This document shows positions 8,627-19,687 of a stretch of DNA of 64,000 nt, piece after piece. Made by a program: the position numbers and the translations under genes. Location of the stretch: positions 124,001-188,000 of the forward strand of contig NZ_CP007142.1 in NCBI RefSeq assembly GCF_000940805.1. The letters run 5' to 3'. This DNA is from Gynuella sunshinyii YC6258 (GTDB taxonomy: Bacteria > Pseudomonadota > Gammaproteobacteria > Pseudomonadales > Natronospirillaceae). The notes under the pieces were generated by a model, which made no database searches, was not told the DNA's origin, and worked only from the letters and a program-made list of their open reading frames with translations. Position 1 is the first letter of the stretch; each line of letters opens with the position of its first letter.

Positions 8627-9698
8627 TCACCCAGCTTTCAGGTAACTTTCAGATGACACTTTAACTCCCTTACTCCATCGACGCTTAAATCGATCCGCAT
8701 ACTGCAATAACGAAACCCGAGAACCAGCACTGTCTCCATACGACCGACCATAACTTTGAACATGTTTCAGCCACTGATTCGGGTCGATACCCAGTCGGCT
8801 AATCAGCTTTTCGGTGTCAGAACTGATGGCACCCCGTTTGTCATTTCGCAGACAGCGACCGGTGGTATCAATCAAATCGAAATAGTCTTCCCGGGTGAAT
8901 GGAAGGGCTGCATGAATGGCATCCTGCTGGCGTCCACTGAAAGGCATCAATGGGGATTCTGGCAGGTGATCAAGCTTCAACTCACGCTTAAGTTGGCGTT
9001 GTTTAGAAACACGCTGGGTGAGTGTTTGTTCGGTAACGGTTTTGGTTTGGGTGTTTTTGTATTTGGCGTAATCGAATAGTCGCTGTTGAATGGAAGTAAA
9101 GTCGCTATCGATCAGATCATCCGCCATGGCAGCCCGTACCGGATTCAAATCTACATAGGCCATACAGGTCAGCAATGCACCTTCATCCAATAAAGCCTGA
9201 GACTTGAAGCGCCCTTCCCAGAACCGGCCTTTGCAGTTGTCTTCTTCATTGGCCATACGGGCAATGGTTTCATTGACACCGCGCATAAACCAACTGATGG
9301 AACACAAACGCTTGAGCAATTGTTACCGACACGGCCTGCAACTCGGCGGGCGACATTGTTTTACGCGCCGCCAGCCAACGGTTGATCAATACATCCCCGT
9401 TGTACAGCTGCAACCAGCGCTCCACTACCTCGTCATCCGACCAGCTTTGAGCGCGTGCCTGATCGACATGTAGCACCACATGATAATGATTGCTCATGAT
9501 CGCATAGGCACAGATATCAATGGCGTAGACATAGGATAAAAACCGTAATCGTGACACCAACCACTGCTTGCGGTGATCAAAATTCTCACCAGTTTCAGAA
9601 TCGGCACCACACAAATACGCCCGCCGAACACAGCGCACCATGCAGTGATAAAAGGATGTCTCTTCCAGAGAGACTTGTTCGTTACGAGGTTTGGTCAT
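8627..9698 (-). pseudogene. REP-associated tyrosine transposase, second copy broken by an 8-bp deletion
   Basis: Near-identical duplicate of the gene at 4515-5594, with scattered base changes. Relative to the intact copy, eight bases (CACGCCAC, 5201-5208 there) are missing after 9312, which shifts the frame in the middle of the gene. The N-terminal part (9698-9270, with the HYH motif) and the C-terminal part (ending at 8627) therefore lie in different frames. The deletion removes the link between the Y1 domain and the rest, so a functional enzyme is unlikely. High similarity to the intact copy implies recent duplication. Confidence 0.9.
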
Positions 9699-9733
9699 GG
9701 TGTTGAATGCTAGTTGATGCGGGAATTGAATTC

Positions 9734-9757
9734 AAGTTTTTGGGTGTCCTTTTTATT
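9734..9757 (+). repeat. Dispersed island repeat, copy 5 (RAYT 5' end)
   Basis: Same 24 bases as copy 2 and at the same distance from the RAYT start. Sequence is unrelated to the first copy immediately afterwards. Confidence 0.7.
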
Positions 9758-9764
9758 GTTTTAG

Positions 9765-9860
9765 GATGCCGAAGCCGGGCAGACAGCTGTACAGGCATGT
9801 ACAGCGCATCTGGCCGGGCTGGAATATACCACCATGGAAGGTATTGGATTGGCCCATTAA
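9765..9860 (+). pseudogene. C-terminal scrap of an unidentified gene
   Basis: A 31-codon open stretch with coding-like composition, ending AHLAGLEYTTMEGIGLAH and TAA, begins right after the RAYT element boundary and is followed by a strong hairpin. It looks like the tail of a gene whose body was replaced by the mobile element. The family is not recognised. Confidence 0.4.
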
Positions 9861-9868
9861 AGAGAACA

Positions 9869-9887
9869 GCCCCGGTTTTACCGGGGC
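9869..9887 (+). terminator. Hairpin after the truncated gene
   Basis: GCCCCGG / CCGGGGC stem of 7 bp with a five-base loop, just after the stop of the scrap at 9765-9860. No long T run follows. Confidence 0.45.
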
Positions 9888-9940
9888 CGACCTATTATTG
9901 GAGTGGGTGTCCCATTAACTTTTATGAACTTTTTTCTTTT

Positions 9941-10402
9941 TCAATCAACCAATAGCTCCTTATCTTGCCCAATCACTTGGAACTCTGCTTTCCATTTTTT
10001 CAATATTTCTTGTTCATCACGACTTAACTTCAGATAACTATCGTCCTTCTCAAAATCATCTAAGTAGTTAGCAAACTTTTCTGCATTCATGCCAACCATA
10101 TGAATAAAGTCATATGATTGAGTTCCATAAAATTCTATGTTCGCTAGCAGTATCCGAAAATAGTCAAACTGTGCATCAAGGGGCAATCCATTTATCTTCT
10201 TGTACTGAGCCAGCATTTCATTTTCCCAATACTCTCCTGTCACAAACTTACTCCGTGTTTTGGACAGTAATACCACCCTTGATGCTTTTTTTACTTCGCT
10301 GTACTGGGTCAATATTTTTGACTCAATCATTGTAAAGTAAGCAAATGATGATATCAGAGAGAAAATAATTACAGCTGCCAGTAAGGTTTTTAATAGTCTC
10401 AT
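9941..10402 (-). CDS. Membrane-anchored small protein, candidate immunity partner of the Rhs toxin
   Basis: 153 residues with one N-terminal transmembrane segment (about residues 5-25, TLLAAVIIFSLISSFAYF) preceded by a positive charge, so the remainder (about 125 charged, helical residues) should face the periplasm. The start lies six bases after the stop of the Rhs C-terminal frame, in the same direction, the position where Rhs and other polymorphic toxins keep their immunity genes. The predicted toxin acts on peptidoglycan, which fits a periplasm-facing inhibitor. I do not recognise its family; the immunity role is inferred from position and topology only. Confidence 0.6.
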   Translation of the reverse strand: MRLLKTLLAAVIIFSLISSFAYFTMIESKILTQYSEVKKASRVVLLSKTRSKFVTGEYWENEMLAQYKKINGLPLDAQFDYFRILLANIEFYGTQSYDFIHMVGMNAEKFANYLDDFEKDDSYLKLSRDEQEILKKWKAEFQVIGQDKELLVD

Positions 10403-10408
10403 TAGTGA

Positions 10409-11725
10409 TTACCAGACAATCAGCGTGCCATAATTAGTTGTAGTTCCTGTGCCATTCCACCAATGAGGTCCTTTCCTAAAGTCTAACGGTGTTGTATAGG
10501 TACTGCCGATCATCCTGCGCAACTGTTCCCAGTATTCATCAGCATCATCACCTCGGGCATTTATTGTTACACAGCCATAACTAAGATTTCCCTTATGCAA
10601 TCTAACCCCACTTCTTTGTCGTCCATCGCCAAAAAAGTAATCATCAATTCTGTCATCGGATTTAAAAAGGCCATACCAGTCTTCATGACCATGTTGAGGG
10701 TTTGGATTATCAACAATGTAATATGTACCTGGAGAGGCGGGAATTTCTGGGAAATTTCCTGGTGACGTTGCAGTACCATCCGCATTTGTGTGACCTCCTG
10801 TAAATGCCGAGCCAGAGATTGTTTGACCGGTAGAAAGATCTGTAACAGTTAATGTTTGAGTGCTTGTATTTAAGGATGCAAGTACTTTTAGCCCTGCTGA
10901 GTCTGTATAGCTCAACGGATTCTGAAGTGCGTATCCGTAGGTATTGAGCCCACCAGCCAACCCAATCGGATCACTCTGAAGATACCGGCCTATGGATGGA
11001 TCATACGTCCGATGCCAGTTATCCACATACCCGGTTTCTTCATCCCGATACTGCCCAGGGAAGCCCTTAATGTTTGTGATACCTGCGGTGATCTCTTCGG
11101 ATATTTCCCCGAACGGCGTGGTTTGGATTTCCCAGACTTTGTTCTGATCTGCGTCGGTCAGGATCCTCGGCGTACCCAGGTGATCATTGTGCACGTAATA
11201 CAAACGATTGCCACTGACTTTCATGGCGATGGCCTGTTCTCCCAGGTACAGGTATTCCCGGATCGGAGTCCCGTTTTCGTCGGTTTCGGCAATCAGGTGA
11301 CCGGCCAGGTCGTAGTTGTATAACGTGGTGCCGAGTACGGTACCGGTGTTGTCTGTGAGGATTTTACGGACACGTTGACCCTGTGGGTTGTAGGTGTAGT
11401 CGGCCTGTACACCGGTATCGCTGTTGTCGATGTGCTGGAGACGTTGGTCGTTGCCGTATACCAGGTTCAATGTGCGGGTGTTGTTTTGGTCCTGCAGCAG
11501 TTGTCCGCTTTCGCTGTACTGGAAGTTGCGGGTATCGCTGTGCGTGCTGTTGGCGCTGCTGGCGGTGGTGGTGCTGTCCACCTTTAGCAGTTGATTGGCT
11601 TGTTCGGCGTAGGTGTAGGTTTCGGTGGTCAGCTGACGGCTTTGGTTGATCAAGCGTTCGGTGCGGTTGCCCACTGCGTCGTAGCGGTATTGGTAGTCAC
11701 CGTAAGGGCCGTTGGCATCAATCAA
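10409..11725 (-). CDS. Rhs protein, C-terminal part with predicted L,D-transpeptidase-type toxin tip
   Basis: Continuation of the Rhs protein in another frame. It has YD repeats ([23 protein letters not shown]), then the Rhs core ([16 protein letters not shown], then [20 protein letters not shown] and DSAGL), which marks the border of the variable tip. The last 159 residues (10409-10888) include [18 protein letters not shown]. The His...Ser-x-Gly-Cys arrangement is that of the catalytic pocket of DUF2778/Tlde1-like L,D-transpeptidase toxins, which attack peptidoglycan cross-linking in the periplasm. A single missing base near 11811 separates this frame from the upstream 3.5-kb frame, so full-length protein is made only if that shift is a sequence error or is bypassed. 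Confidence 0.75.
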   Translation of the reverse strand: MIDANGPYGDYQYRYDAVGNRTERLINQSRQLTTETYTYAEQANQLLKVDSTTTASSANSTHSDTRNFQYSESGQLLQDQNNTRTLNLVYGNDQRLQHIDNSDTGVQADYTYNPQGQRVRKILTDNTGTVLGTTLYNYDLAGHLIAETDENGTPIREYLYLGEQAIAMKVSGNRLYYVHNDHLGTPRILTDADQNKVWEIQTTPFGEISEEITAGITNIKGFPGQYRDEETGYVDNWHRTYDPSIGRYLQSDPIGLAGGLNTYGYALQNPLSYTDSAGLKVLASLNTSTQTLTVTDLSTGQTISGSAFTGGHTNADGTATSPGNFPEIPASPGTYYIVDNPNPQHGHEDWYGLFKSDDRIDDYFFGDGRQRSGVRLHKGNLSYGCVTINARGDDADEYWEQLRRMIGSTYTTPLDFRKGPHWWNGTGTTTNYGTLIVW

Positions 11726-11730
11726 GCGGT

Positions 11731-14700
11731 TCAGGCCATCGTAGCTGAAGCTCTGATCCAGGGTACTGTCGGTGAGGTTCTGGATTTGTTCGATGTTGCT
11801 GTTGAGGTCGTGTGATAGGCCCAGTCCTGTATGCGGCTGCTCAGGTCGGTCAGGCGGTAGTCGAGGTCGTAGGTGTAACTCTGCTGAATACCGTTGCCGT
11901 AGGTAAAGCCGGTCGCAGGACCGAATGGCAAGTAGGTCAGGTCACGGATCAGGGGTTGGGCAGCAACGCTTTGGTTGGCTTGCCAGGTGATGTGCTGTAG
12001 TTGTCCCTGGTCATTGTACTCGTAGTTCAGCACCGTACCCGTTGGGTAGGTGAGCCGAGTGAGTTGACCTTGGGCGTTGTAACGGTATTGAGTGATCGCC
12101 GATATGTTTTGGTCATGCAATCGGGATAGCACCTGAGTAATCTGCCCGACAGAATTGTAGGAATAATGTTGTTCCAGATGGGACTGACTCAGGCTGGTGA
12201 GTCGGCCAATCCCGGCATTATTCTGACCGGTTTCATCATAACGATAACTAATATCTTCTTCGCTGTTGGCGGGGTAGTGAATCCCGGTCAACCGGTTCAA
12301 TGCATCATAGGTGTATTGAGTCACGGTTCCGTGTGCGTCGGTTTTCTGAATCAGGTTGCCGGCATCATCATAGGCAAAGGTGGTGGTACCGGTGTCCGGG
12401 CTGGTGAGTGTGGCCAGGTCACCAAAGCCGTTGTATTGGTAGCGGGTAACCAGGCCTCTTGGGTCGGTTACCGAGGTGATGCGATCCTGGCTGTCATAGC
12501 TGAAGTAGGTGATGCCGCCCGCAGAATCGGTGATCTGGGTCAGACGATTCAGGGCATCGAACTGTTGGGTAGTGTCGGGGTTTTGTTTGGGGTCGGTGAT
12601 GCGGGTATTGTTGTCGTTGGCATCATAACCGTATTGGGTGGTTTGTTGATCGGTTCCACCGATGCTCTGACGTAAACGGCTGAGTTCGTCAAAGGCCTGT
12701 TGATGCTGACGAACCAAGGTACCGGAGGCATCGTGAATCTGGGTGGAGAGTACGTTGCCCATAAGATCTAAATCATAATGAATGCGATTGCCGAAACTGT
12801 CCTCAATGTCGGTCATGCGTTGCGCATTGTCATAGTGGTAATTTATAACCGTTCCTGAGAGAGGAGAAACGGCAGATACCAATCCATTATCATCATAACT
12901 TATCGAATAAACTCCAGAATCATTCTGAATAGCACTGACTTTACCCATGGCATTATAGGAATACTGGGTTACAGCACCATTTGCATCTTCAAGACTCTTA
13001 ATTCTACCGCCAGCATCATAGTCCAGATAATGAACCAAAACCTGATCATTGGCATCACGGACATATTGAATATCACCATTATCATAGTATTGATAAGTTA
13101 ATGTCTGACGCCCTGTCTGGTGAACAAGTCGGCCTTGAGCGTTATAATAATAATTGGTTTCCCGAGGTTTATATCTCGCATCTATCTGTGCGTCGAAACC
13201 CTGCTCTCCGTTGTTATCCAGTGTCGCTTGTTGTCGTATGGTGCACAAACGCGAAACAATGGAGGTACTGGCAGACTCATCACAATGTACGTTAATTCCT
13301 GTTAAAGGATCAGCATCGCCATCATACAAATACGTCACGAATAAACCCGGTTGAACAACTCTGCGTATACGTCCATCGTCAAATCGTTCAGTACTTGTTT
13401 TACGAGCACCATCTGGTAAAGAGATTGTTGAGGAGGCATAGCTACCAGAAACAGAGGAGGCTATTCCCTCAACCCGCGCCGTGCGCTGCCCACTGTCATC
13501 ATAATCAAATTGAGTCTTGTTACCTGCAAAATCCTGAGATTGAATAATCAGTCCATCGTTGTCATAACTCAGCAGGTTGCTTTTGGCAGCATTTATGTCG
13601 GTGGCCGGAATATAGTCTTTATAGTATTGATAAACACCATTCACGGTTTTGTAGTACTGTCGTGTCGAGAAATTATTGGCATTGGTCAGAGTTACCAGGC
13701 TCGCATTCCGAACAAAAGCCCACTTGTCCACTCCTCCTGCACGTTCTGTTGTGACAGCTTTACCACTCTGATAAGTATAAGTGCCAATACGCGTATCATT
13801 TGTGTCAAATTTGCCTGTCAAAGCAAAATAGTTATTTGGTCCGCTATAATAATCTTCTTCATTGTAGGTATAACGAACACGGCGACCATCGGGCCACTGA
13901 ACAGCCGTCAATACCCGTTGATCATGAATACTGGCAAACTCATACAGGATAGTTCCACCATCAGGCAAAGTGATGCTGGTAAAGCGTCCTGTATTATCAT
14001 AGTTGTATATTAACGATCGCCCCGTTGAGTCTGTCTTCTTCAAAAGTTGTAAATGACTACCATATTCATAGATGACAAAATTTTTACCTAATGATGGAAA
14101 CACATCTTTAACGATCAGACCACGATTGTTAAAAAACTGCTTGTGTCCGTTCTTTAGAGTGAGAACCCAGATAGACTGATTCTCTTCATTACTGCCTGTC
14201 TTTAAAGACACTATGGGAGAAGCAATTTCAGATGGCCGGTAAACACCATCCGTTTTGACCAGCTGATAACGCGAATTACCTAAGTCTATCGTTTTCTCAT
14301 TTTCGAAATCGTGATAGGGAACCTTAACAGATTCCAAAAATTGATAGTAGGTATTAAAGACATTACCACTTGTCGAGAGATCATATAAAGACGCATTAAC
14401 AGTAGCAGAGAAATAAAATTGTTTATTATTAGGGATATATATTTTCTCAAAGAATATACCTGTATCGTGACTAACATTATCGGATGATGTATATATGCTC
14501 GGTAAATCCTCTATCACCCAACCTTTATCCTGTCCTTTATATTCTCGCTGAATTGTTAAAAGACCATTAGGCGACACATAATCCAATTCAGCTTCATACT
14601 TTTTACCTGTTTGAACCTCGACAGGATTACCTCGCTTTGGAGTACACATAAGCGGAGGAGCCGGGTTATCAACGCACGTTAACTCTCTTTCGAGCCCCTC

Positions 14701-15213
14701 CCAATCTTCTGAATAAGCAACACCATATTTACAGTCATAGTAAACATTGATAGCCGTAGCATCAGGTTCTTCCGTCACTACAGTAGGATCATCGGTGGTA
14801 GGATGAGCCAGTGTATGAGTGACACTAACGTTATAACGCGTTGGATGGCCATTGATAGTATAAACAGTTAAGTCAGGACTTATGGATGTCATTTGATTAT
14901 TAACACACCCGTATGTTCCAGCCGCCAACATGCACTTATCAAAAGCTGTTTGATGAGCACTATTCCAGTTTTCTACAATCGCTTCCATTGAAGCAGATTT
15001 TATACTTCCCCCGCTTAATACATATGTGGCAACAGGCTCAAAACTGCCAGCATACGATAACGGCACCAGCGGCATTGAAAATATTAATAAAGTGATTACA
15101 CGGCACATTGAAGAAAACAAGGAAGCCAAATTGAGTTTCAGTGATGTACGACATTTAAAAAGCAAAAATTCCACTGAGGATAAATGAGAAAACCGCCTGA
15201 CAATTCTTGTCAT
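11731..15213 (-). CDS. Rhs/YD-repeat protein, exported N-terminal part (ends at a frameshift)
   Basis: About 1,160 residues. The ATG at 15213 has AAGGA seven bases upstream and is preferred over the one at 15228. A long leader ends in a hydrophobic stretch ([17 protein letters not shown]), a likely signal peptide, so this is an exported Rhs-like protein rather than a PAAR/VgrG-linked one. [23 protein letters not shown] resembles the DUF6531-type entry to the Rhs shell. Many YD repeats follow ([24 protein letters not shown]). The frame fails at [12 protein letters not shown], where one base is missing relative to the repeat pattern; the neighbouring frame resumes with [11 protein letters not shown]. 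The first third is AT-richer than the repeat region, suggesting mosaic origin. Confidence 0.8.
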   Translation of the reverse strand: MTRIVRRFSHLSSVEFLLFKCRTSLKLNLASLFSSMCRVITLLIFSMPLVPLSYAGSFEPVATYVLSGGSIKSASMEAIVENWNSAHQTAFDKCMLAAGTYGCVNNQMTSISPDLTVYTINGHPTRYNVSVTHTLAHPTTDDPTVVTEEPDATAINVYYDCKYGVAYSEDWEGLERELTCVDNPAPPLMCTPKRGNPVEVQTGKKYEAELDYVSPNGLLTIQREYKGQDKGWVIEDLPSIYTSSDNVSHDTGIFFEKIYIPNNKQFYFSATVNASLYDLSTSGNVFNTYYQFLESVKVPYHDFENEKTIDLGNSRYQLVKTDGVYRPSEIASPIVSLKTGSNEENQSIWVLTLKNGHKQFFNNRGLIVKDVFPSLGKNFVIYEYGSHLQLLKKTDSTGRSLIYNYDNTGRFTSITLPDGGTILYEFASIHDQRVLTAVQWPDGRRVRYTYNEEDYYSGPNNYFALTGKFDTNDTRIGTYTYQSGKAVTTERAGGVDKWAFVRNASLVTLTNANNFSTRQYYKTVNGVYQYYKDYIPATDINAAKSNLLSYDNDGLIIQSQDFAGNKTQFDYDDSGQRTARVEGIASSVSGSYASSTISLPDGARKTSTERFDDGRIRRVVQPGLFVTYLYDGDADPLTGINVHCDESASTSIVSRLCTIRQQATLDNNGEQGFDAQIDARYKPRETNYYYNAQGRLVHQTGRQTLTYQYYDNGDIQYVRDANDQVLVHYLDYDAGGRIKSLEDANGAVTQYSYNAMGKVSAIQNDSGVYSISYDDNGLVSAVSPLSGTVINYHYDNAQRMTDIEDSFGNRIHYDLDLMGNVLSTQIHDASGTLVRQHQQAFDELSRLRQSIGGTDQQTTQYGYDANDNNTRITDPKQNPDTTQQFDALNRLTQITDSAGGITYFSYDSQDRITSVTDPRGLVTRYQYNGFGDLATLTSPDTGTTTFAYDDAGNLIQKTDAHGTVTQYTYDALNRLTGIHYPANSEEDISYRYDETGQNNAGIGRLTSLSQSHLEQHYSYNSVGQITQVLSRLHDQNISAITQYRYNAQGQLTRLTYPTGTVLNYEYNDQGQLQHITWQANQSVAAQPLIRDLTYLPFGPATGFTYGNGIQQSYTYDLDYRLTDLSSRIQDWAYHTTSTATSNKSRTSPTVPWIRASATMA

Positions 15214-15513
15214 TGTTATGTCCTTCATAAATTGATGAGAGTACCGTGTATGCTTAAATTCCGAACAATTGTCGCATATACAAAGAAGAAGCCTCGATTT
15301 GCATCATGTGACGAAATCAGAAGCTATAAAACGGATTTCTGGCAAGTGTATCGGGAGTATTTTTTAATTCAAGCATCTCACTCAGATGGTTAAAAAATAA
15401 TCCAAATAGGCTTTCACCCACCACACCAGAAAATACCATTCCACCTATTCGAACCTACAACCCAATCAGAGTATCAAATTGGCCGAAACGGTCATGTTCA
15501 TCAACCACTCCAA
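15214..15513. other. Intergenic region upstream of the Rhs gene
   Basis: It should contain the leftward Rhs promoter, but I see no convincing -35/-10 pair. Short frames here have no coding character. Confidence 0.35.
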
Positions 15514-15690
15514 TCAACGATCCAAACCACGTTTAACTGCAAGGATGGCCGCCTGTGTCCGGTCGGTAACTTCAAGTTTGTTCAATACGGTGGAAGCATA
15601 GTTGCGCACCGTTCCTTCTGACAAGTGCAGCCGGGTGGCGATGCGTGGATTGCTGAGTCCCTGTCCGATCTGTTTCAGTACGGGTCAGTT
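15514..15690 (-). pseudogene. LuxR/NarL-type DNA-binding domain remnant
   Basis: The minus strand reads LKQIGQGLSNPRIATRLHLSEGTVRNYASTVLNKL and then VTDRTQAAILAV before a stop at 15514. This is the helix-turn-helix end of a NarL/FixJ-type response regulator (SEGTVRNY is the recognition helix). Toward its 5' side a frameshift interrupts the linker (NGRELT is in another frame) and no receiver domain follows, so only the tail of the regulator survives. Confidence 0.7.
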
Positions 15691-16231
15691 CACGCCCGTT
15701 CAGTTCTGACAACTATGAGATGAGGATGCCGGTGGCTGGCAACCAGCGTTGTGGTTAAAGAGTAATCCGGCTATCTGGGGATCAAGAGTGTGTTTGCCTT
15801 CCAGGGTTCCGAGAACGGCTTTGCCGAAACCAAAGCCTTCACTTTGACTGGATAAATGCCTGCATAAGAGTACAGATTTTGTGCGCTTTGTTCTTGAATA
15901 ACGTCAGGCTGACATACTGGAGACTGAGGTTACTCCGTTTGCAGAATCTGGCTTGGAGTAGATCCTGCCATGGAAAATCCTGATCGGCTATCATGGGCGT
16001 TTTGACATAATTTTCTCCTTAAAACTCCAGATATTTATCGCATTAACCTGATTTCGTGAACCAGGTTAACAATCTTGAAAACCTACCCATATCCACTTCA
16101 CTGCGGTACGCTCTCACACATAAAGGCATCTTCAAATTAGTCGTCACTGGCAGAAAATATCGCCTACACTGAAATGAATCATCCGTAATACACCTTATAA
16201 CCATCGGCGACACCGGCGCACTCACTTCGAT
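15691..16231. other. Decayed sequence between the LuxR remnant and the GGDEF-EAL gene
   Basis: On the minus strand a good ribosome-binding site (AAGGAG) and ATG occur near 16003-16017, but the frame stops after five codons. Short open pieces in shifting frames follow (MIADQDFPWQDLL; SEGFGFGKAVLGTLEG), which look like leftovers of one or two broken genes, perhaps the rest of the regulator locus. The piece from 16018 to 16231 shows nothing and must contain the promoter of the downstream gene. Confidence 0.4.
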
Positions 16232-18415
16232 ATGGCAGAGCATTCTTCTTCTGACAACTGGAATCTACGAACCGGCCTGTTTTTTATTTTCCTGTCGGCC
16301 GTTTTGCTGATGGTGATGATTTATCTGGAAAACACTCTCAGGCAAACCTATCTTCAAAATCTTCAACTCGATACCACACGTGAACTCGATGCGGTGGCCT
16401 CTCGTCTCGGCGCTACCATTACCGAGAATATTTCCTGGGTCAACGGGCTGGCGGCCCACATCAGTATCAATCCGGAAATCAGTCAGTCAGAGTTTCGCAG
16501 ATATGTTCAGGCCGTGCTGTTTCAAAAACCGTTGCTGATAAACATGGCCGCCGCACCAGATCTGGTGGTGACCATGGTTCATCCGGTACAGCAGAACCAG
16601 CAGGTCATCGGTTTTGATTATCGAACCAGTGTTGATCAGTGGCCAGCAGTGGCCCGTGCCATTGAGACCGGTCGTCTTATTGTCGCCGGCCCGATTGCGT
16701 TGGTTCAGGGGGGCAGAGGGCTGGTGGCACGTAAAGCAATCCATGATCCAGACGGTGAACTCTGGGGAGTTGTCGCTGCCGCCATCGACGCCGATGCTCT
16801 GTTTCAAAAAGTCGGGTTGCCAGGTAACCAGCTGGGTATTGATCTGGCCATTCGCGGTAAAGACGGCCTTGGTTTTGAAGGCGAGATGATCTGGGGGAAT
16901 CCGGAATTGTTTGCAGATGCCAGATCGCAGCTGACGACGATCCCGGTCGGTGACGGAACCTGGCTTTTTGCCGCTCAGCCCAAATCAGGCTGGGATGGTG
17001 CTGTTCCTGTTCTGGGAATATTCAGAACCGGTTTCCTGGTGACATTTATTTTGTTCTGCGGTTTTTTTTACAGCCGCTATCAGAAGCACACACAGGATCT
17101 ACGCTATCAGAGAATACTGGAAAAACAGGCCACCTATGATCAGCTGACGGGTTTACCCAACCGAATCTTGTTTGAAGATACTTTGGCAAAGGCTATTTCT
17201 CTGGCCAGCCGTGACCATTATAAACTGGCCCTGCTGTTCATTGATCTGGACCGCTTCAAACCGGTTAATGATAACCTCGGTCATAAAGCAGGTGATTTGT
17301 TGCTGCAACAGGTGACCGAACGAATCAATCGACATATTCGCGATTCCGATACACTGGCCCGCTATAGTGGCGACGAATTTATTGTCATCCTCAATCATAT
17401 CCATGATGACTATAAGCCGGATACCGTGGCAGAAAATATTCTGGCCACGATCAGCGAACCATTTGTGTTGACCAACAACCAGGTGTTCTGTTCCGCCAGT
17501 ATTGGCATCTCAGTCTTTCCTGATGATGGCAAAACCAATGAAGAACTGGTTTCCAAAGCGGATCAGGCCATGTACGAAGTCAAAAACAGTGGTCGCAATG
17601 GCTGGCATTATTTCACCAGGTCCATGCAGACCGAATCGGAGAATCGCCACATTCTCTACACCCGACTGGTTCAGGCTATTGCTGAGCGATCTCTGGAGGT
17701 TTATTACCAGCCCATTGTGCAGTTGAATGACCGTTTCGTCAGCAAATGCGAAGCGCTGGTCCGCTGGTTCAGTGATGGTCAGCAGATTCCAAATTATCAG
17801 TTCATCGAACTGGCAGAAGAGACCGGCATGATCAATGAAATCGATCACTTCGTACTGGAAACCGCCGCTGCCTACCTGAAACAACAGTCTCAGGAATTGA
17901 ATGTCCGGCTGGGGTTATCGGTGAATCTGTCCCCACGCCTGTTTCTGAATAAAGATCAGGCTCTGCTCAAGTGGCTCAATTTGATTCTCGGTGCTGCAGA
18001 CTCCATTGATCTGACCGTGGAAATCACCGAGCGGCTGTTGATGGCTGAGTCTGACCAGGTCAACACGATCCTGCATCAATTAAGGGATCGGGGGATTACC
18101 ATCGCTATCGATGATTTCGGCACCGGTTATTCTTCTTTAAGTTACATACTGAAATTTCCAATCGACATCATTAAAATCGACCGATCCTTCATCAACAAAA
18201 TCGGCCTGGATGACAAATCCGAGGCGTTGACTGACACGATCATCAATATGGCCCACCGTATGGGGTGCCTGGCTGTTGCTGAGGGTATCGAAACAGAGGC
18301 GCAATACACCTACCTCAAACGCCTTGGCTGCGACTTCGGCCAGGGTTATTACTTTGACAAACCGATGGATCAGGCTGATTTTTCCAGACGACTGAAGCAG
18401 CAGCATAAAAGCTGA
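16232..18415 (+). CDS. Membrane sensor with CHASE-like, GGDEF and EAL domains (c-di-GMP turnover)
   Basis: 727 residues. An N-terminal membrane helix (about 13-32) is followed by an extracytoplasmic CHASE-type sensor (about 40-250) and a second helix (about 262-285). The GGDEF domain (about 300-455) has SGDEF in place of GGDEF, a substitution seen in both active and inactive cyclases. The EAL domain (about 470-720) keeps the catalytic set: EAL (CEALVRW), NLSPR, EITERLL, DDFGTGYSS, KIDRSFI and AEGIE. It is therefore likely an active c-di-GMP phosphodiesterase, with cyclase activity uncertain. It is transcribed toward gmk with a 15-base gap but is functionally unrelated. No strong ribosome-binding site precedes the ATG. 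Confidence 0.85.
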   Translation: MAEHSSSDNWNLRTGLFFIFLSAVLLMVMIYLENTLRQTYLQNLQLDTTRELDAVASRLGATITENISWVNGLAAHISINPEISQSEFRRYVQAVLFQKPLLINMAAAPDLVVTMVHPVQQNQQVIGFDYRTSVDQWPAVARAIETGRLIVAGPIALVQGGRGLVARKAIHDPDGELWGVVAAAIDADALFQKVGLPGNQLGIDLAIRGKDGLGFEGEMIWGNPELFADARSQLTTIPVGDGTWLFAAQPKSGWDGAVPVLGIFRTGFLVTFILFCGFFYSRYQKHTQDLRYQRILEKQATYDQLTGLPNRILFEDTLAKAISLASRDHYKLALLFIDLDRFKPVNDNLGHKAGDLLLQQVTERINRHIRDSDTLARYSGDEFIVILNHIHDDYKPDTVAENILATISEPFVLTNNQVFCSASIGISVFPDDGKTNEELVSKADQAMYEVKNSGRNGWHYFTRSMQTESENRHILYTRLVQAIAERSLEVYYQPIVQLNDRFVSKCEALVRWFSDGQQIPNYQFIELAEETGMINEIDHFVLETAAAYLKQQSQELNVRLGLSVNLSPRLFLNKDQALLKWLNLILGAADSIDLTVEITERLLMAESDQVNTILHQLRDRGITIAIDDFGTGYSSLSYILKFPIDIIKIDRSFINKIGLDDKSEALTDTIINMAHRMGCLAVAEGIETEAQYTYLKRLGCDFGQGYYFDKPMDQADFSRRLKQQHKS

Positions 18416-19096
<681 letters not shown>

Positions 19097-19221
19097 ACCG
19101 CTGAGAAGTCAGTCGGGGCATCCAGGCCGCTCCGGCTGGCGTATATCACTGGCTTTTCTTGCTGTATTTCATTAAACTAGCGCGCCTTTTTGGCCAGTCA
19201 ACACCTGCTTCGGAGAAGAGA

Positions 19222-19434
19222 ATGGCACGAGTAACTGTTGAAGATTGTTTGGAAAACGTTGATAACCGCTTTGAATTAATCATGGTAGGTGCCAAACGTG
19301 CCCGTCAGTTGGCAAATGAAGGCGCTGATCCGCTGGTTGCGGAAGAAAATGATAAAGCCACGGTTATTGCTCTGCGTGAAATCGCCGCGGGTAAAATCAA
19401 TGCTTCCATTCTGGAAGAAAACAACGATAACTGA
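19222..19434 (+). CDS. rpoZ: RNA polymerase omega subunit
   Basis: 70 residues, [21 protein letters not shown], then AKRARQL and [17 protein letters not shown]: a canonical omega subunit that stabilises the beta' subunit and forms part of a ppGpp binding site. The ATG at 19222 follows GGAGAAGAG. An upstream in-frame start at 19159 would add 21 residues not found in the family and was not used. It lies between gmk and spoT as usual. Confidence 0.95.
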   Translation: MARVTVEDCLENVDNRFELIMVGAKRARQLANEGADPLVAEENDKATVIALREIAAGKINASILEENNDN

Positions 19435-19444
19435 TCGGATTTTC

Positions 19445-19471
19445 GGATCAGACAATCACACCGTCTGATCC
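19445..19471 (+). terminator. Possible hairpin after rpoZ
   Basis: GGATCAGAC / GTCTGATCC, 9-bp stem with nine-base loop, 11 bases after the rpoZ stop. The T-rich run comes about 20 bases later, so it may be a partial terminator or RNA-processing signal. Confidence 0.4.
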
Positions 19472-19687
19472 CGCTTCCCATCCCCATTTTTCTTTCCCTC
19501 AATGCTGGTTATTTTTTAATAGCATTCAGTTATTTTCTTGGTATTCGGACCCACATTCAGTAACCTTATCAACAAACGGTGCAAAAGTGTGCATACCGGA
19601 TATACCTGCTACCCGGCCTGGTAGCGGCATGACCGAAGTAACTCGCAGCACCTTTGTCGACGGATATCACCAGGTGTCAGAAAATCA

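Noticed and set aside
9905..9912. Sixth copy of the island repeat (GGGTGTCC)
   Set aside because: Only the 8-base core matches and the flanks differ, so it is not counted as a repeat copy.
12166..12675. Long plus-strand open frames opposite the Rhs gene
   Set aside because: These are shadows produced by the codon bias of the YD repeats; they lack starts with ribosome-binding sites and domain signatures.
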